A stretch of 64,000 bases of DNA. Origin: Salinilacustrithrix flava. Its GTDB lineage: Bacteria > Actinomycetota > Acidimicrobiia > Acidimicrobiales > Salinilacustritrichaceae. Location: positions 1-64,000 of the forward strand of contig JAMYFF010000007.1 of assembly GCA_024128875.1 (NCBI GenBank), given 5' to 3'. Position 1 is the first letter of the stretch, and each line of letters starts with the position of its first letter. The translations under genes and the position numbers were made by a program. The notes beneath the pieces are model-generated. The model was not told the DNA's origin. It ran no database searches and was given only the letters and a program-made list of their open reading frames with translations. Shown one piece after another: positions 1 to 7,840 of this stretch.

Positions 1-191
1 TACGGGCAGAACCCCTGGCCACGGCTGGGCAGTTCTGTTGGCCACGAGCGGGCAGGTCTGCTGTCCGTCACCGGGCACGTCCTACTGACCGTTGACAGAC
101 GATGCGACGGGAACCGCCGTGCGCGCACTCCCCCGGTGTCCCGCGTACTCGACCCCACCACTGGGGGAGATCTGGGGGAAGCCCACCTCGG
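1..191. other. left chromosomal flank, no gene recognised
   Basis: I see no convincing coding region here; open frames through this stretch run into the tRNA fragment and have no recognisable product. It is the chromosome that lay 3' of the tRNA-Pro gene before the element inserted. Confidence 0.5.
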
Positions 192-235
192 AAGAAAAAC
201 GGCGAGGGGCCCCGATCCTTCAAGACCGGGGCCCC
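192..235 (-). terminator. original terminator of tRNA-Pro, now stranded
   Basis: Read on the minus strand, a 9-bp perfect GC stem (227-235 pairing with 206-214, extendable to 12 bp with one mismatch) is followed by a T-run at 195-199. It sits just 3' of the tRNA-Pro 3'-end fragment at 250-295. It would be the ancestral rho-independent terminator of that tRNA, now separated from the live gene by the 17.7-kb insertion. Confidence 0.7.
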
Positions 236-249
236 GCAAGCCGTTTCGG

Positions 250-295
250 TGGTCGGGCTGGGGAGATTCGAACTCCCGACCTCTTGACCCCCAGT
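250..295 (-). pseudogene. 3' fragment of tRNA-Pro (distal attachment site)
   Basis: Positions 252-295 are identical to 17912-17955, the 3' part of tRNA-Pro(GGG): anticodon-loop 3' side, variable and T arms, and acceptor strand. The upstream half of the tRNA is missing. On the minus strand this copy continues from discriminator A into CCA at 250-252, so the ancestral gene encoded its CCA tail. It marks the far end of the integrated element. Confidence 0.88.
252..295. repeat. distal att core (44-bp direct repeat, left copy)
   Basis: It matches 17912-17955 over 44 bp with no mismatch. The next bases differ on both sides (g251 versus c17911; t296 versus c17956). The repeat covers the tRNA-Pro 3' half, as expected for tyrosine-integrase recombination at a tRNA gene. 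Confidence 0.88.
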
Positions 296-681
296 TCAAT
301 GAGGTCGCTGATGTCTGGTGTCGTTCAGTGTCGCTCAGTCCTCCTACCAGGACTTTCACGATCCGTTGAGTCCGTCGAGTAGGCCCGAATCCGCCCCGTC
401 GTCAGACTTCTGCATACATTTTGCATACATCGCGAGGAGGCCGATGGGGACCGGCATGCGGTCCGCGCGTCCCGAGCGTCGGCGTCGATCGGGGACGGTC
501 GGCACCGCGATTCTGGGACAGTGAACCCGTTGAGCACTCCCCCACTACCCGGCGTTCGGTGATGGCTCGCGCGGGTGGGCGGGCGGAGCGGTATGGGACG
601 TTGTGAAGCCGATCGTGTCTGAGCGATCTTCACCGGGGCGGACCTGGAGTGTCAGCGCGTGCGGAGGGCCGGAGTATGGGT
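296..681. other. non-coding left end of the element
   Basis: No gene is supported in this 386-bp stretch between the att core and the end of the ZIP gene. It contains the left CATACAT repeat pair (413-430). Several overlapping open frames exist on both strands, but none has a recognisable product or ribosome-binding site. Confidence 0.55.
413..432 (+). promoter_or_regulatory. candidate integrase/Xis arm-type site, left end
   Basis: Two CATACAT heptamers sit 11 bp apart (413-419 and 424-430), 118 bp inside the left att core. The 20 bp from 413 match 17824-17843 at the other end of the element with one mismatch and in the same orientation. Paired identical sites at both ends at one helical-turn spacing suggest arm-type binding sites for the integrase or excisionase. 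No experiment supports this; it is inference. Confidence 0.55.
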
Positions 682-1416
682 TCAGGCGATCACGGCGACG
701 CCGAACAGGAGGAGGAGTCCGGCGGCGAAGCCAGCGCTGAGGACGGCCTTCTCCCTTGCGGTGGGTGAGGTGGTGATTTCGGGGAGGAGGTCGGTGGCGG
801 CGATGTAGATGAAGTTCCCGGCGGCGAAGGGCACCAGGAAGGCGATGTCGATGCTGCCGCTGACGCCGTAGGCGATCAGTCCACCGGCGAGGAAGGTGAG
901 CGCGGAGATGACGTTGAAGAGCAGCGCCCGGCGTCGCTCCCAGCCACTGTGGATGAGGATGCCGAAGTCGCCGAGTTCCTGTGGGACCTCGTGGGCGGCG
1001 GCGACGAGCCAGGTGACGATGCCGACGCGGTGGTCGAGCACGAAGGCGCTGCCCACGGCGAGGCCGCCGATGAGGTTGTGGAGGCCGTCGGCGACGAGGA
1101 TCAGGTAACCGAGCGGGCGGTGGGCGGCGACGGGGCGGTGGCAGTGGTGCCAGTGGAGGTACTGCTCGAGGAGGAAGAACGAGTACAGGCCGGCGGCGAC
1201 CCAGGCCCAGACGGTGAGGTCGTTGCCGAGCGCGTCGATCGACTCCGGGAGCATGTGGAACAGCGCGCCGCCGAGGAGCGAGCCGGCAGCGAGCGCGACG
1301 AGGGGTAGGACCAGCTTCTTGAACGTCTCGGCCGGAAGGACGAGGGTGAGGCTCCCGGTGAGAGCCAGGGCGCTCATGGCGAGACCGGAGACGGCGATCC
1401 ACGCCAGCGTCGACAT
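682..1416 (-). CDS. ZIP-family metal transporter
   Basis: This 244-residue polytopic membrane protein has about eight hydrophobic segments, the usual length for bacterial ZIP (ZupT/GufA-like) carriers of Zn2+, Fe2+ or Mn2+. The TM5 signature is clear: HEVPQELGD at 142-150. The TM4 site reads HNLIGG at 113-118, where the usual HNxxDG/HNxxEG acidic ligand is Gly117, so metal selectivity or rate may differ. A histidine-rich loop (HWHHCH, about 88-93) precedes it. The gene starts 35 bp after the 1452-2276 gene on the same strand, and both are probably co-transcribed. The metal transported cannot be read from sequence. Confidence 0.85.
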   Translation of the reverse strand: MSTLAWIAVSGLAMSALALTGSLTLVLPAETFKKLVLPLVALAAGSLLGGALFHMLPESIDALGNDLTVWAWVAAGLYSFFLLEQYLHWHHCHRPVAAHRPLGYLILVADGLHNLIGGLAVGSAFVLDHRVGIVTWLVAAAHEVPQELGDFGILIHSGWERRRALLFNVISALTFLAGGLIAYGVSGSIDIAFLVPFAAGNFIYIAATDLLPEITTSPTAREKAVLSAGFAAGLLLLFGVAVIA

Positions 1417-1451
1417 ATGCCCGGCACGCTACGTGGCGGGCTGGTGACCCA

Positions 1452-2276
1452 TCACGGCTGTCGCTCGGAGGGTGCTGGACGGAGGTCGCCGCCGTGGCGC
1501 TGGAGCACGTCGAGGGCGGCATGTGGGTGGCCGTGGCTGCAGACCGCCACGAGCACCTCGCCGGGCTGCAGTCGGGTGCGGGCGATCTGTTCGTGCACCG
1601 TGAGGGCGTGTTCCTCGCGAGCGACACCGAGGTAGCCGCCGAGCATGGCTCCGCCGAAGCCGGTGGCCGCACCGACGGCGAGGAGGCCGCCGACACCGAC
1701 CGCACCGACGACGGGGACCAACGTTCCCACGAGCGCGAAGCCGGCGAGGAACCCGACGACGGCGCCACCGCCAGCGCCGAGCTCGACGTCGTGTCCAAGG
1801 TCGGCTTCGGCATCGTGTTCGAAGGCGACCTGTCCTGGCCCGTGAACCGCGACGCCGAGGTGGTTGCTGCCCAGGCCCAGCTGGCGCAGCTCGGCCACGG
1901 CGGCTTCGGCCCCGGCACGGGTCCCGAAGACGGCGAGGAGGTGGTCGTGATCCTGGTGGGCGCGGAGGTCGGCATCGTCGAAGGGGGGACGGTGCAGGCG
2001 CTCGACGATGCCTGCCTCGTCCGGGCCGGCGTTGGGACCGTAGGGCATCGTGAAGGTGCCGAGGGGCTCGCCGGCCGCGTTCGTGAGGGCGAACACCACC
2101 GCCTCGTCGGCCGGATCGGTTGGCCCCTCGAATCGGACCACCTCCACCACCGCCAGCTCGGCCGGATCGTGCTTGGCGCCGGACCCAGCAGCCCGCAGAT
2201 GCGGTCCGTCCGCGATGAGATCGTCGCCGAAGCCGGTGCCGGCCAGGCGCTCGAGCGCTTCACGCATGGTCTCCAT
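1452..2276 (-). CDS. glycine-zipper stress-type protein of unknown function
   Basis: The 274-residue protein has two parts. The N-terminal half is soluble with an A/E-rich segment (GTRAGAEAAVAELRQLG) resembling the small alpha/beta modules of general-stress proteins. A long Gly/Ala/Val-rich hydrophobic hairpin in the C-terminal half looks like a glycine-zipper membrane segment. I chose the ATG at 2276 (METMREAL); a frame 23 codons longer lacks conserved-looking sequence and would run into the divergent promoter region. It precedes the ZIP gene by 35 bp and is divergent from the DUF2202 gene. I do not recognise a specific function. Confidence 0.6.
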   Translation of the reverse strand: METMREALERLAGTGFGDDLIADGPHLRAAGSGAKHDPAELAVVEVVRFEGPTDPADEAVVFALTNAAGEPLGTFTMPYGPNAGPDEAGIVERLHRPPFDDADLRAHQDHDHLLAVFGTRAGAEAAVAELRQLGLGSNHLGVAVHGPGQVAFEHDAEADLGHDVELGAGGGAVVGFLAGFALVGTLVPVVGAVGVGGLLAVGAATGFGGAMLGGYLGVAREEHALTVHEQIARTRLQPGEVLVAVCSHGHPHAALDVLQRHGGDLRPAPSERQP

Positions 2277-2374
2277 GCGCGAATGCTGACAAACCGCTGG
2301 TGGCTGCCGACAGGGCCGAAGGTCAGGACCAACAGCCCTGGGCACCCCGCACGAGGCTGGCCGACAATGGCTTC

Positions 2375-3061
2375 ATGGAACGCGTGATCGCCACCCACCA
2401 CCATGAGGGACACGAGCTCGACGTTGTCGAGTTCATCGATGACGACTCGGTCACCATACGTTTCGTCGTGGACGGCGAACTCCTCCCCGTCGGTTCGCAT
2501 CCCGATCGCGCCCCGACCGAAGACGAAGCCGCCTCCTTGCTTGGAAGCTGGCCCGAAGACGCCAGCACCGAGGCGCCGTCTCCACAGGTGGCGTACCACG
2601 GTGGTCTCCACCCCCGGGAGGTGATCGCTCTGCTCGAGGCCCTCGACGACGAGCACAAGGCCCACGCCACCTACCGCCAAGTGATCGAGGACTTCGGTGC
2701 GGTCCGTCCCTTCATCAACATCGTCGACTCCGAAGCTCGCCACATCGCCGCCCTCACCGAACTCATGCAGCGCTACGAGGTACCCGTACCCGCCAACCCG
2801 TGGCCGGGGAAGGTGACGCGCTACCACTCGGTGGCCGACGCCTGCGCCGACGCCGTCAACGCTGAGATCGAGAATGCCGCGCTCTACGACCGGCTCCTGG
2901 CGACCACTGACCGGTCCGACATCCGCGAGGTGCTCCACAACCTGCAGGAGGCATCCCAGGACCGTCACCTCCCGGCCTTCCGGCGCTGCGCCGAGCGGGA
3001 GCAGGACCGCTCAGGCCACCATCGAGGCGAGTATGGCCACCGGCATCGAGGCCACGGGTAG
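2375..3061 (+). CDS. DUF2202 ferritin-like protein
   Basis: The 228-residue protein has an N-terminal acidic segment of about 70 residues, then a four-helix ferritin-like core. Its motifs match DUF2202: ALDDEHKAHATYRQVIEDFG, then DSEARHIAALTELMQRYEVP. The spaced Glu/His pairs (ExxH type) are the expected di-metal ligands. The C-terminus is His-rich (HHRGEYGHRHRGHG). Start is the ATG at 2375; upstream in-frame codons add only low-complexity sequence. It is divergent from the glycine-zipper gene and convergent with dps. Iron or other metal binding is inferred from fold; biochemical function of this family is unproven. Confidence 0.8.
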   Translation: MERVIATHHHEGHELDVVEFIDDDSVTIRFVVDGELLPVGSHPDRAPTEDEAASLLGSWPEDASTEAPSPQVAYHGGLHPREVIALLEALDDEHKAHATYRQVIEDFGAVRPFINIVDSEARHIAALTELMQRYEVPVPANPWPGKVTRYHSVADACADAVNAEIENAALYDRLLATTDRSDIREVLHNLQEASQDRHLPAFRRCAEREQDRSGHHRGEYGHRHRGHG

Positions 3062-3162
3062 TCACAACCAGCCTCCAGGGCCGACGCATCACATAGACAT
3101 AGACACCGATCGATGGTTGATCGGTTCGACGCCGCTGGCGCTCAGGTGGCCCCCCGAGAGCC

Positions 3163-3645
3163 TCAGGCGAGGAGACTGCGAAGCATCCACGCGGTCTTTT
3201 CGTGGATCTGCATGCGCTGGGTGAGCAGATCCGCCGTCGGTTCGTCGCTGACCCGCTCGGCCACAGCAAACACGGACCGCGCCGTGCGAACCACCGATTC
3301 CTGACCCTTGACCAGTCGACGGATCATCTCGGTCGCGTCAGGACGGTCGTCGTCCTCGACGACCGAGGACAGAGCGGCGAACTCGCGGTAGCTGCCCGGC
3401 GCGACCGCTCCCAAGGCACGGATGCGCTCGGCGATCTGGTCCACGGCCAACGCCAACTCGACGTACTGCTCCTCGAACATCAAGTGCAGTGTCCGGAACA
3501 TCGGGCCGGTCACGTTCCAGTGATAGTTGTGCGTCTTCAGATACAGCGTGTACGTGTCGGCCAACAGCCGCGACAAGCCGTCTGCGATCTCTCGGCGATC
3601 GTCTTCGTCGATACCGATGTCCATGTTCAGATCAATCGTCGTCAT
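3163..3645 (-). CDS. dps: Dps-family DNA-binding ferritin
   Basis: The 160-residue protein is of normal Dps length. It carries the family signature [16 protein letters not shown] (39-54), with His42, His54 and Glu58 at the inter-subunit ferroxidase positions. Dps dodecamers oxidise Fe(II) with H2O2, store iron and shield DNA. The gene stands alone, 252 bp upstream of the MarR stop and facing the DUF2202 gene. With the neighbouring redoxin operon and metal transporter it forms an oxidative/iron-stress cargo. The N-terminal tail is short and acidic, so direct DNA binding through a Lys-rich tail is not evident. Confidence 0.93.
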   Translation of the reverse strand: MTTIDLNMDIGIDEDDRREIADGLSRLLADTYTLYLKTHNYHWNVTGPMFRTLHLMFEEQYVELALAVDQIAERIRALGAVAPGSYREFAALSSVVEDDDRPDATEMIRRLVKGQESVVRTARSVFAVAERVSDEPTADLLTQRMQIHEKTAWMLRSLLA

Positions 3646-3897
3646 GAACCAATAGGTACCGATTCCCGGCAGCCGACACCAGAGTCCAACGTCCCGCTCG
3701 CGACCGAGGCGCCAGGCGCCTGTGGTTGCGTGGGCGGCGGCTCAGCAGTCAGTCCCCCGCCGCGTCGTGAGGGGTGACGGCCTCGAGGTCGGCGGACAGC
3801 GAAGACGGCGAATGCCGACGATCGCCCGGCTACAGGGCCTCGAGACACCGGACGGCCCGGCAAGCGGGTCTATTCGTATCGAGTTCAGGTCGAGGGC

Positions 3898-4491
3898 TCA
3901 GGATTCTGGGTCTGCGGTGGCGTGGTCGGGGCAGTCGACGCGTAACTCGTGAGTCTCGAGCCTCGTATCGAGCAGGTGACAATGAGCGGGGTTGCCGTCG
4001 GCAGGGGGTTGGTAGTGGCGGCAGCTGAGGCAACTGCGATTGATGGTGATGACGCCGGCCTCCTGGAGGCGGAGGATCTCCTGGAGCAGGACTTCGAGGG
4101 CCGTCCCACGGTCGAGTGCTCGAGAGTCATCCGACCTGGGCCGAAGTGCGCGCAGACCGTCCCGGATCCTGTCTGCGCTGGCCTGTCCGGTGTCGGTGAG
4201 GCCAGCGATGGTGATGCGCCCGTCGTCGGGGCTTCGCCGTCGTTCGAGGAGGAGCTTGCGTTCGAGGGCAGCCACGGCGTCGCTGGCCGTCGGCTGAGAC
4301 ACGTCGAGCTCGCGTGCGAGCTGTCCGACCGGGAGCGGACCGAGGTGGTCCAGTCGGTCGATGATCTCGATCTGGAGGGTGGTCAGGCCCAGATCGGTGG
4401 CGATTCGCTGGCGTGCTGCTCGCAGGGCACGGCCGAGCCGCTCGATCGCGTCGAGGAGCTTCCGGTCGACGTCGGCCGTGCCTGCGCTCAT
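3898..4491 (-). CDS. MarR-family regulator with C-terminal four-Cys motif
   Basis: The 197-residue protein has a MarR winged helix (about 10-115; recognition segment LARELDVSQPTASDAVAALE, 58-77). A helical linker then leads to a Cys-rich tail with Cys154-x2-Cys157-x13-Cys171-x15-Cys187. Such a tail could bind Zn or an Fe-S cluster and act as a redox or NO sensor. That is inference. It is the last gene of the operon redoxin-protoglobin-marR (19 bp after the protoglobin stop) and probably autoregulates through the palindrome in the operon promoter at 5658-5670. The ATG at 4491 is used; a longer open frame upstream overlaps the protoglobin gene in another frame. Confidence 0.85.
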   Translation of the reverse strand: MSAGTADVDRKLLDAIERLGRALRAARQRIATDLGLTTLQIEIIDRLDHLGPLPVGQLARELDVSQPTASDAVAALERKLLLERRRSPDDGRITIAGLTDTGQASADRIRDGLRALRPRSDDSRALDRGTALEVLLQEILRLQEAGVITINRSCLSCRHYQPPADGNPAHCHLLDTRLETHELRVDCPDHATADPES

Positions 4492-4510
4492 GGTGGTCAG
4501 TCTCGCGGTC

Positions 4511-5092
4511 TCACCAGGTCTCCGGGGCGTAGGGCTGGGACCAGAGGGCGATTGTGAGGGTGACGGCCTTGAACCATGCGATGTACATGGCGTCGACCTC
4601 GGCGTCGGAGTGGCCCTTGGCCGCCAAGAAGTCGCGGATGGTGGCGGTGATCGGCCAGATGAAGGCGACCATGTAGCGGAGCGGGACGTGGGTCTGATCG
4701 GACTGGACGTCGTCGGTTCGTCCCATGGTCGTGACGTGTCGTTGCGCGATCTCGTGTTGGTAGGCGAGCCAGGTGTCGTCCCAGGCTCGGCCACAGAGGT
4801 CGCGGATCCACTGTCCGAAGCGCTCGCGGACGGCGGCGAGGTAGTCGCCCGACGGCGTGCCGTCGGCGCCATTGAAGGACTGGACGAGATGCGGGTGGCT
4901 GCCGACGTAGCCATACCAGAGGTCGAGGATGGCGTCGACCTGGTCCTCGAGCACCTCGCCGGCGGTGCGCAGCGCGGCGGCGTCGTCGTCGGTCCACAGC
5001 AGCGTCTGCAGCAGCAGGTCGAGATCGGCGAAGCTGACCGGGGATGCGGGCAGGTCCGCGCCGTAGCGGTAGCCGGGGATGGTGGTAGTCAC
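4511..5092 (-). CDS. protoglobin-domain haem protein
   Basis: The 193-residue single-domain globin has a pre-A helix segment (PGYRYGADLPASPVSFADLD). The conserved EIAQRH has His119 as expected proximal haem ligand, and HVPLRYMVAFIWPITATI is a hallmark of protoglobins. Protoglobins bind O2, CO and NO; no output domain is fused here, so it is a gas sensor or scavenger rather than a globin-coupled sensor. Start is the GTG at 5092, which overlaps the redoxin stop by 4 bp (GTGA) and has AAGGAG just upstream. Translational coupling with the redoxin suggests a joint role in reactive oxygen or nitrogen chemistry. Confidence 0.87.
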   Translation of the reverse strand: MTTTIPGYRYGADLPASPVSFADLDLLLQTLLWTDDDAAALRTAGEVLEDQVDAILDLWYGYVGSHPHLVQSFNGADGTPSGDYLAAVRERFGQWIRDLCGRAWDDTWLAYQHEIAQRHVTTMGRTDDVQSDQTHVPLRYMVAFIWPITATIRDFLAAKGHSDAEVDAMYIAWFKAVTLTIALWSQPYAPETW

Positions 5093-5646
5093 GGTGTCTC
5101 CTTGGGCAGAGGTTCGGTGGTGGGAGGGGCAGGGCAACCGGTGCCGGGATCGCAAGTCAAGTCGGCCGGATCCGGTGTGGGTTCGTCGATCAGGCGGGCG
5201 ATATGGGCGCCAAGCGCGAGGTCGTCGACTTGGCCGAAGGCGTTGAGGCGGAGGCGCCCGCCACGGTCGATCAGCACGAGGCTGGGCGTGCCTCGCAACC
5301 CGTAGCGCCGCATCGTCACCGGAGCGCCCCCGTCAGGAGACGACTCGTCGACGCCCACGGGGAAGGTGATCCGGTACTCGTGCAGGAACGCCTCGAGCGA
5401 GACCGGGCCCATGGCGTCGTGATGCTCGAACACAGTGTGCAGCCCGATCACCGCGATGTCCGAGCCGAAGGTGGCAGCGACGCGCTGGACTTGTGGCAGT
5501 CCATGGGACACGCAGCCCGGGCACAGCATCTGGAACGCCTCGATCACGACCACGCTGCCCCGCTGGTCAGCGAGCGACATCGGGCCTGGAGTGTTGAACC
5601 ACTGCGACACGGCCAGCTCGGGAGCACTCGATGTAGGAGGAAGCAC
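5089..5646 (-). CDS. thioredoxin-fold redoxin (TlpA/AhpC-TSA-like)
   Basis: The 185-residue protein has a thioredoxin fold: FQMLCPGCVSHGLPQ with Cys42-x2-Cys45, a cis-proline motif RGTPS (Pro121) and the strand SLVLIDRGG. An extra Cys165-x5-Cys171 pair lies in the Pro-rich tail. No signal peptide is seen, so it is probably cytoplasmic. It is first in a three-gene operon with protoglobin and a Cys-rich MarR. Start is a GTG at 5646 placed only 8 nt below a TATAAA box, so the mRNA may be leaderless. A role in thiol or peroxide handling is inferred; the substrate is unknown. Confidence 0.82.
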   Translation of the reverse strand: MLPPTSSAPELAVSQWFNTPGPMSLADQRGSVVVIEAFQMLCPGCVSHGLPQVQRVAATFGSDIAVIGLHTVFEHHDAMGPVSLEAFLHEYRITFPVGVDESSPDGGAPVTMRRYGLRGTPSLVLIDRGGRLRLNAFGQVDDLALGAHIARLIDEPTPDPADLTCDPGTGCPAPPTTEPLPKETP

Positions 5647-5654
5647 ACCGAGTA

Positions 5655-5681
5655 TTTATAGGATTCCTATGTATTTGTCAA
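5655..5681 (-). promoter_or_regulatory. promoter with MarR-type operator
   Basis: On the minus strand TTGACA (5676-5681) and TATAAA (5655-5660) form a strong sigma-70-like promoter for the redoxin operon, with 15 nt between as written (17 if the -10 is taken two bases downstream). Between and overlapping them is the inverted repeat ATAGGA-T-TCCTAT (5658-5670), well placed for repression by the MarR protein encoded at the end of the operon. The low GC content stands out from the surroundings. Confidence 0.72.
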
Positions 5682-5689
5682 CACCTCTG

Positions 5690-6255
5690 CGGCCCGCGAC
5701 CGCCCACCAAGTGCCGGTCGATGTCGCCCAGTCCGGGCGCCCCAGATCGTCGTCCCTAACCGCGTCGCCGACGACCGGCGCTTTGCGGGCACTAGGTGTG
5801 AGGACGCCTGTAGCGCCACGCAGACGGCACACCCCCTCAGAGCATTCCGCTCACGTGGTCGGCGACGCCGAGGTGCCTCAAAGTTCCTGCCTGCGGGGGC
5901 CGGCTCCTACTTCGGAGATTGCGAAGCGTCCTCAGGAGGTCTTGCCTCACCGGAAGCCGGACGCGCTAGCTCGAGCACGAAAATGCCCTACAGGGAGTTC
6001 CTTCTGCGCCCCGAGGAACCTGTGGACGGTGCTGTACCCCAACGGCGCGCCCTGCACCCCGGTGCGCGTATACACCCCAACGTCGCGCCCTGCACCCCGG
6101 CGCGCGTATACAGCTGCGTCGCAGCAACAGAGCGGCCTTAGCCTTCGGGGGTTCTAGAACTGTACGGCCGCTTGCGGCCGGCGAGCGCTCTTTCCAGGGC
6201 AAAGGTGCTCGTTCAACGCAAGCCGACACGCCTTACAAATGGCCGCGACAGCGGT
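5690..6255. other. gene-free stretch with repeats and palindromes
   Basis: No gene is supported in 566 bp. It holds a 38-bp tandem duplication (6037-6112), a 10-bp palindrome GTTCTAGAAC (6151-6160) and a hairpin CGGCCGC-TT-GCGGCCG (6165-6180). Open frames here are short and lack recognisable products. Confidence 0.5.
6037..6112. repeat. 38-bp tandem duplication
   Basis: Units 6037-6074 and 6075-6112 are identical except for two bases (g/t after CCCCAAC-G, and t/c in CGG-T-GCGCG). Each unit ends in GTATACA and contains GCACC/GGTGC-type inverted bases. Function is unknown; an iteron-like protein-binding site is possible. Confidence 0.7.
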
Positions 6256-7059
6256 TCAGAGGCTACAGACGGAAGCAGCGAGCGCAAGAAGAGACGGTGT
6301 CGAGTTTCGGGCAGGTCGGACATAATCTCTATCCGGCGCTGCGATAGTCACGTCTTCGCCGAATTTCGAGTATGTGTGCGTGGTCGAGCTCGTCGAAGTG
6401 TCCCCGTGCGACTCGATGCTCGTGACGGTTTCAACCTGGGCGACGCGACCGTCATCGTCAACATCAACCCGCGAACGGGTAGTTATCACGGCGCTATCAT
6501 CGGAAGCCGACTGTCGGTCGTCGACGATAAGGGTGTCGCCCTCTTTCGAGAAGGTGCGCTCTTTCGAGGCCGCCTCGCCAGTTGTGAGCAAGCCGGTCTT
6601 GCCTGCGCCGTCGAACTCTACCCATGGACGGCTCAAATCAGCGCCGCTGACGTCGAGTACATAACAGGCGTCTCTCAGGCCGATCGCCAAGGGAAGGAGC
6701 GAGGTGGGTCCCACCTTGTCGCCCGGAAGGTCCAGTGCGGGGATTGCGCCGGGAGACCCGTCCAACACCTGCAGGGCCTCTGCGCAAACAGTGTTACCAC
6801 CGGCCAGCACAACGACCGCTCCCGCTTGCCAATCGACCCACTTCACCGCCTCGCTGGCACATGCCGTGCCCGACTCGGAGCCGGGAGCCGTCTCAGAAAC
6901 GCTGATTCTCGCAGCCTGCGTAGAGCGAGTTCGCTCGACAGCCTCCTGCAACCGCTCAGCGACAGAGACCGATTCACCGCCGGAGTTGCAGGCCGGTATC
7001 GAGGCCACGACCACTGCCATGGCGGCCACCCACGTTCGACCGACGCTTGACTTCCGCAA
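6256..7059 (-). CDS. exported lipoprotein, LppX/LprG-like
   Basis: The 267-residue protein starts with a positively charged signal peptide and lipobox SIPAC, giving a lipidated Cys24. A helix VERTRSTQAARISV and a late YSKFGEDVTIAAP resemble the actinobacterial LppX/LprAFG fold, a hydrophobic pocket that binds lipids. The similarity is weak. The start at 7059 is TTG; a downstream ATG at 7020 would shorten the signal peptide's charged region. It ends a run of three exported-protein genes on the minus strand, 26 bp after the previous stop. Confidence 0.6.
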   Translation of the reverse strand: MRKSSVGRTWVAAMAVVVASIPACNSGGESVSVAERLQEAVERTRSTQAARISVSETAPGSESGTACASEAVKWVDWQAGAVVVLAGGNTVCAEALQVLDGSPGAIPALDLPGDKVGPTSLLPLAIGLRDACYVLDVSGADLSRPWVEFDGAGKTGLLTTGEAASKERTFSKEGDTLIVDDRQSASDDSAVITTRSRVDVDDDGRVAQVETVTSIESHGDTSTSSTTHTYSKFGEDVTIAAPDRDYVRPARNSTPSLLALAASVCSL

Positions 7060-7085
7060 ACTGAATCCCGCTTCGCCGTACGTGG

Positions 7086-7775
7086 TTAGGTCCCGGTGAC
7101 ATCGTACACGTCAACCCACGGGCTCCCGTCGGTGAGCCGATAGCTCAACTTGACGACGTCCCGCAGCCGTTCATGCTCAGCCAGGACCTCGACGGTGTCT
7201 ACCGGGGGATCATAAGCGTGATTGACCACTACGTACGCCGAGTCGCCCCCACCAATCGGAGCGACCGTGTCTGCGATCAAGGACTGGCCGTCAGAGAGTT
7301 GAAGCCTCACGGTGTGGACGATGCCGTCCACGACGCCGTAGTGGTACTCCGTGCCGACGTGCTCCTCGAGCCCTGCGGACAGCTGCGGGTCATCCATCAA
7401 GTCTGCCGGCAGTGGTGGAACAGCGAAAGACGAGGAACTGGTCTCGCCGCATATGACTCCTCCACCGCCCTGCAGAATGACGAATACAGCGCAGCCTTCG
7501 CCCGTTGCGGGATCAACGTTGGTCATCAGTGCCCAACCGTCCTTTTCTGCGGCGACCGTTGCGGTCGCCAGCAGGTGATCCATGGAACTGACCGCAGGGT
7601 CCTCGCCTGCGACGGTTGTGTGGATGTCGCCGTCCAGCAGTGCATTGGACCCTGGCTCTGACTCGTGGGCCGCCGCGCTCGGCCAGCCACCCGCCATACC
7701 AACGGTCAGAGCAAGGCTAATACCAGCGGCAACTACACCTGCCACGATGGCACGACGTGTGGGTCTAGTAGACAT
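7086..7775 (-). CDS. secreted or membrane-anchored protein of unknown function
   Basis: The 229-residue protein has an Arg-rich N-terminus and one hydrophobic segment (VAGVVAAGISLALTVGMAGG, 14-33) acting as a signal peptide or anchor. A soluble extracytoplasmic domain with no motif I recognise follows. The mature part has a Gly-rich turn (QGGGGVICG) with the second of two Cys residues, which may form a disulphide. A purine-rich stretch (GGAAGAAGG) just upstream of the ATG at 7775 serves as ribosome-binding site. It lies between the lipoprotein gene and another exported-protein gene, with short spacers. Confidence 0.62.
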   Translation of the reverse strand: MSTRPTRRAIVAGVVAAGISLALTVGMAGGWPSAAAHESEPGSNALLDGDIHTTVAGEDPAVSSMDHLLATATVAAEKDGWALMTNVDPATGEGCAVFVILQGGGGVICGETSSSSFAVPPLPADLMDDPQLSAGLEEHVGTEYHYGVVDGIVHTVRLQLSDGQSLIADTVAPIGGGDSAYVVVNHAYDPPVDTVEVLAEHERLRDVVKLSYRLTDGSPWVDVYDVTGT

Positions 7776-7840
7776 TCGGCCTTCTTCCTAGGTGGATGAG
7801 GCAAGCGAGCTTATTTGGACGTACCACAGATTTCCCGTGT

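Noticed and set aside
250..295. A second functional tRNA
   Set aside because: Only the 3' half is present; bases after 295 do not complete a D arm or acceptor 5' strand.
545..2968. 807-codon minus-strand frame
   Set aside because: It is in the wrong frame for the ZIP and glycine-zipper genes and antisense to DUF2202, with repetitive Arg/Pro-rich sequence.
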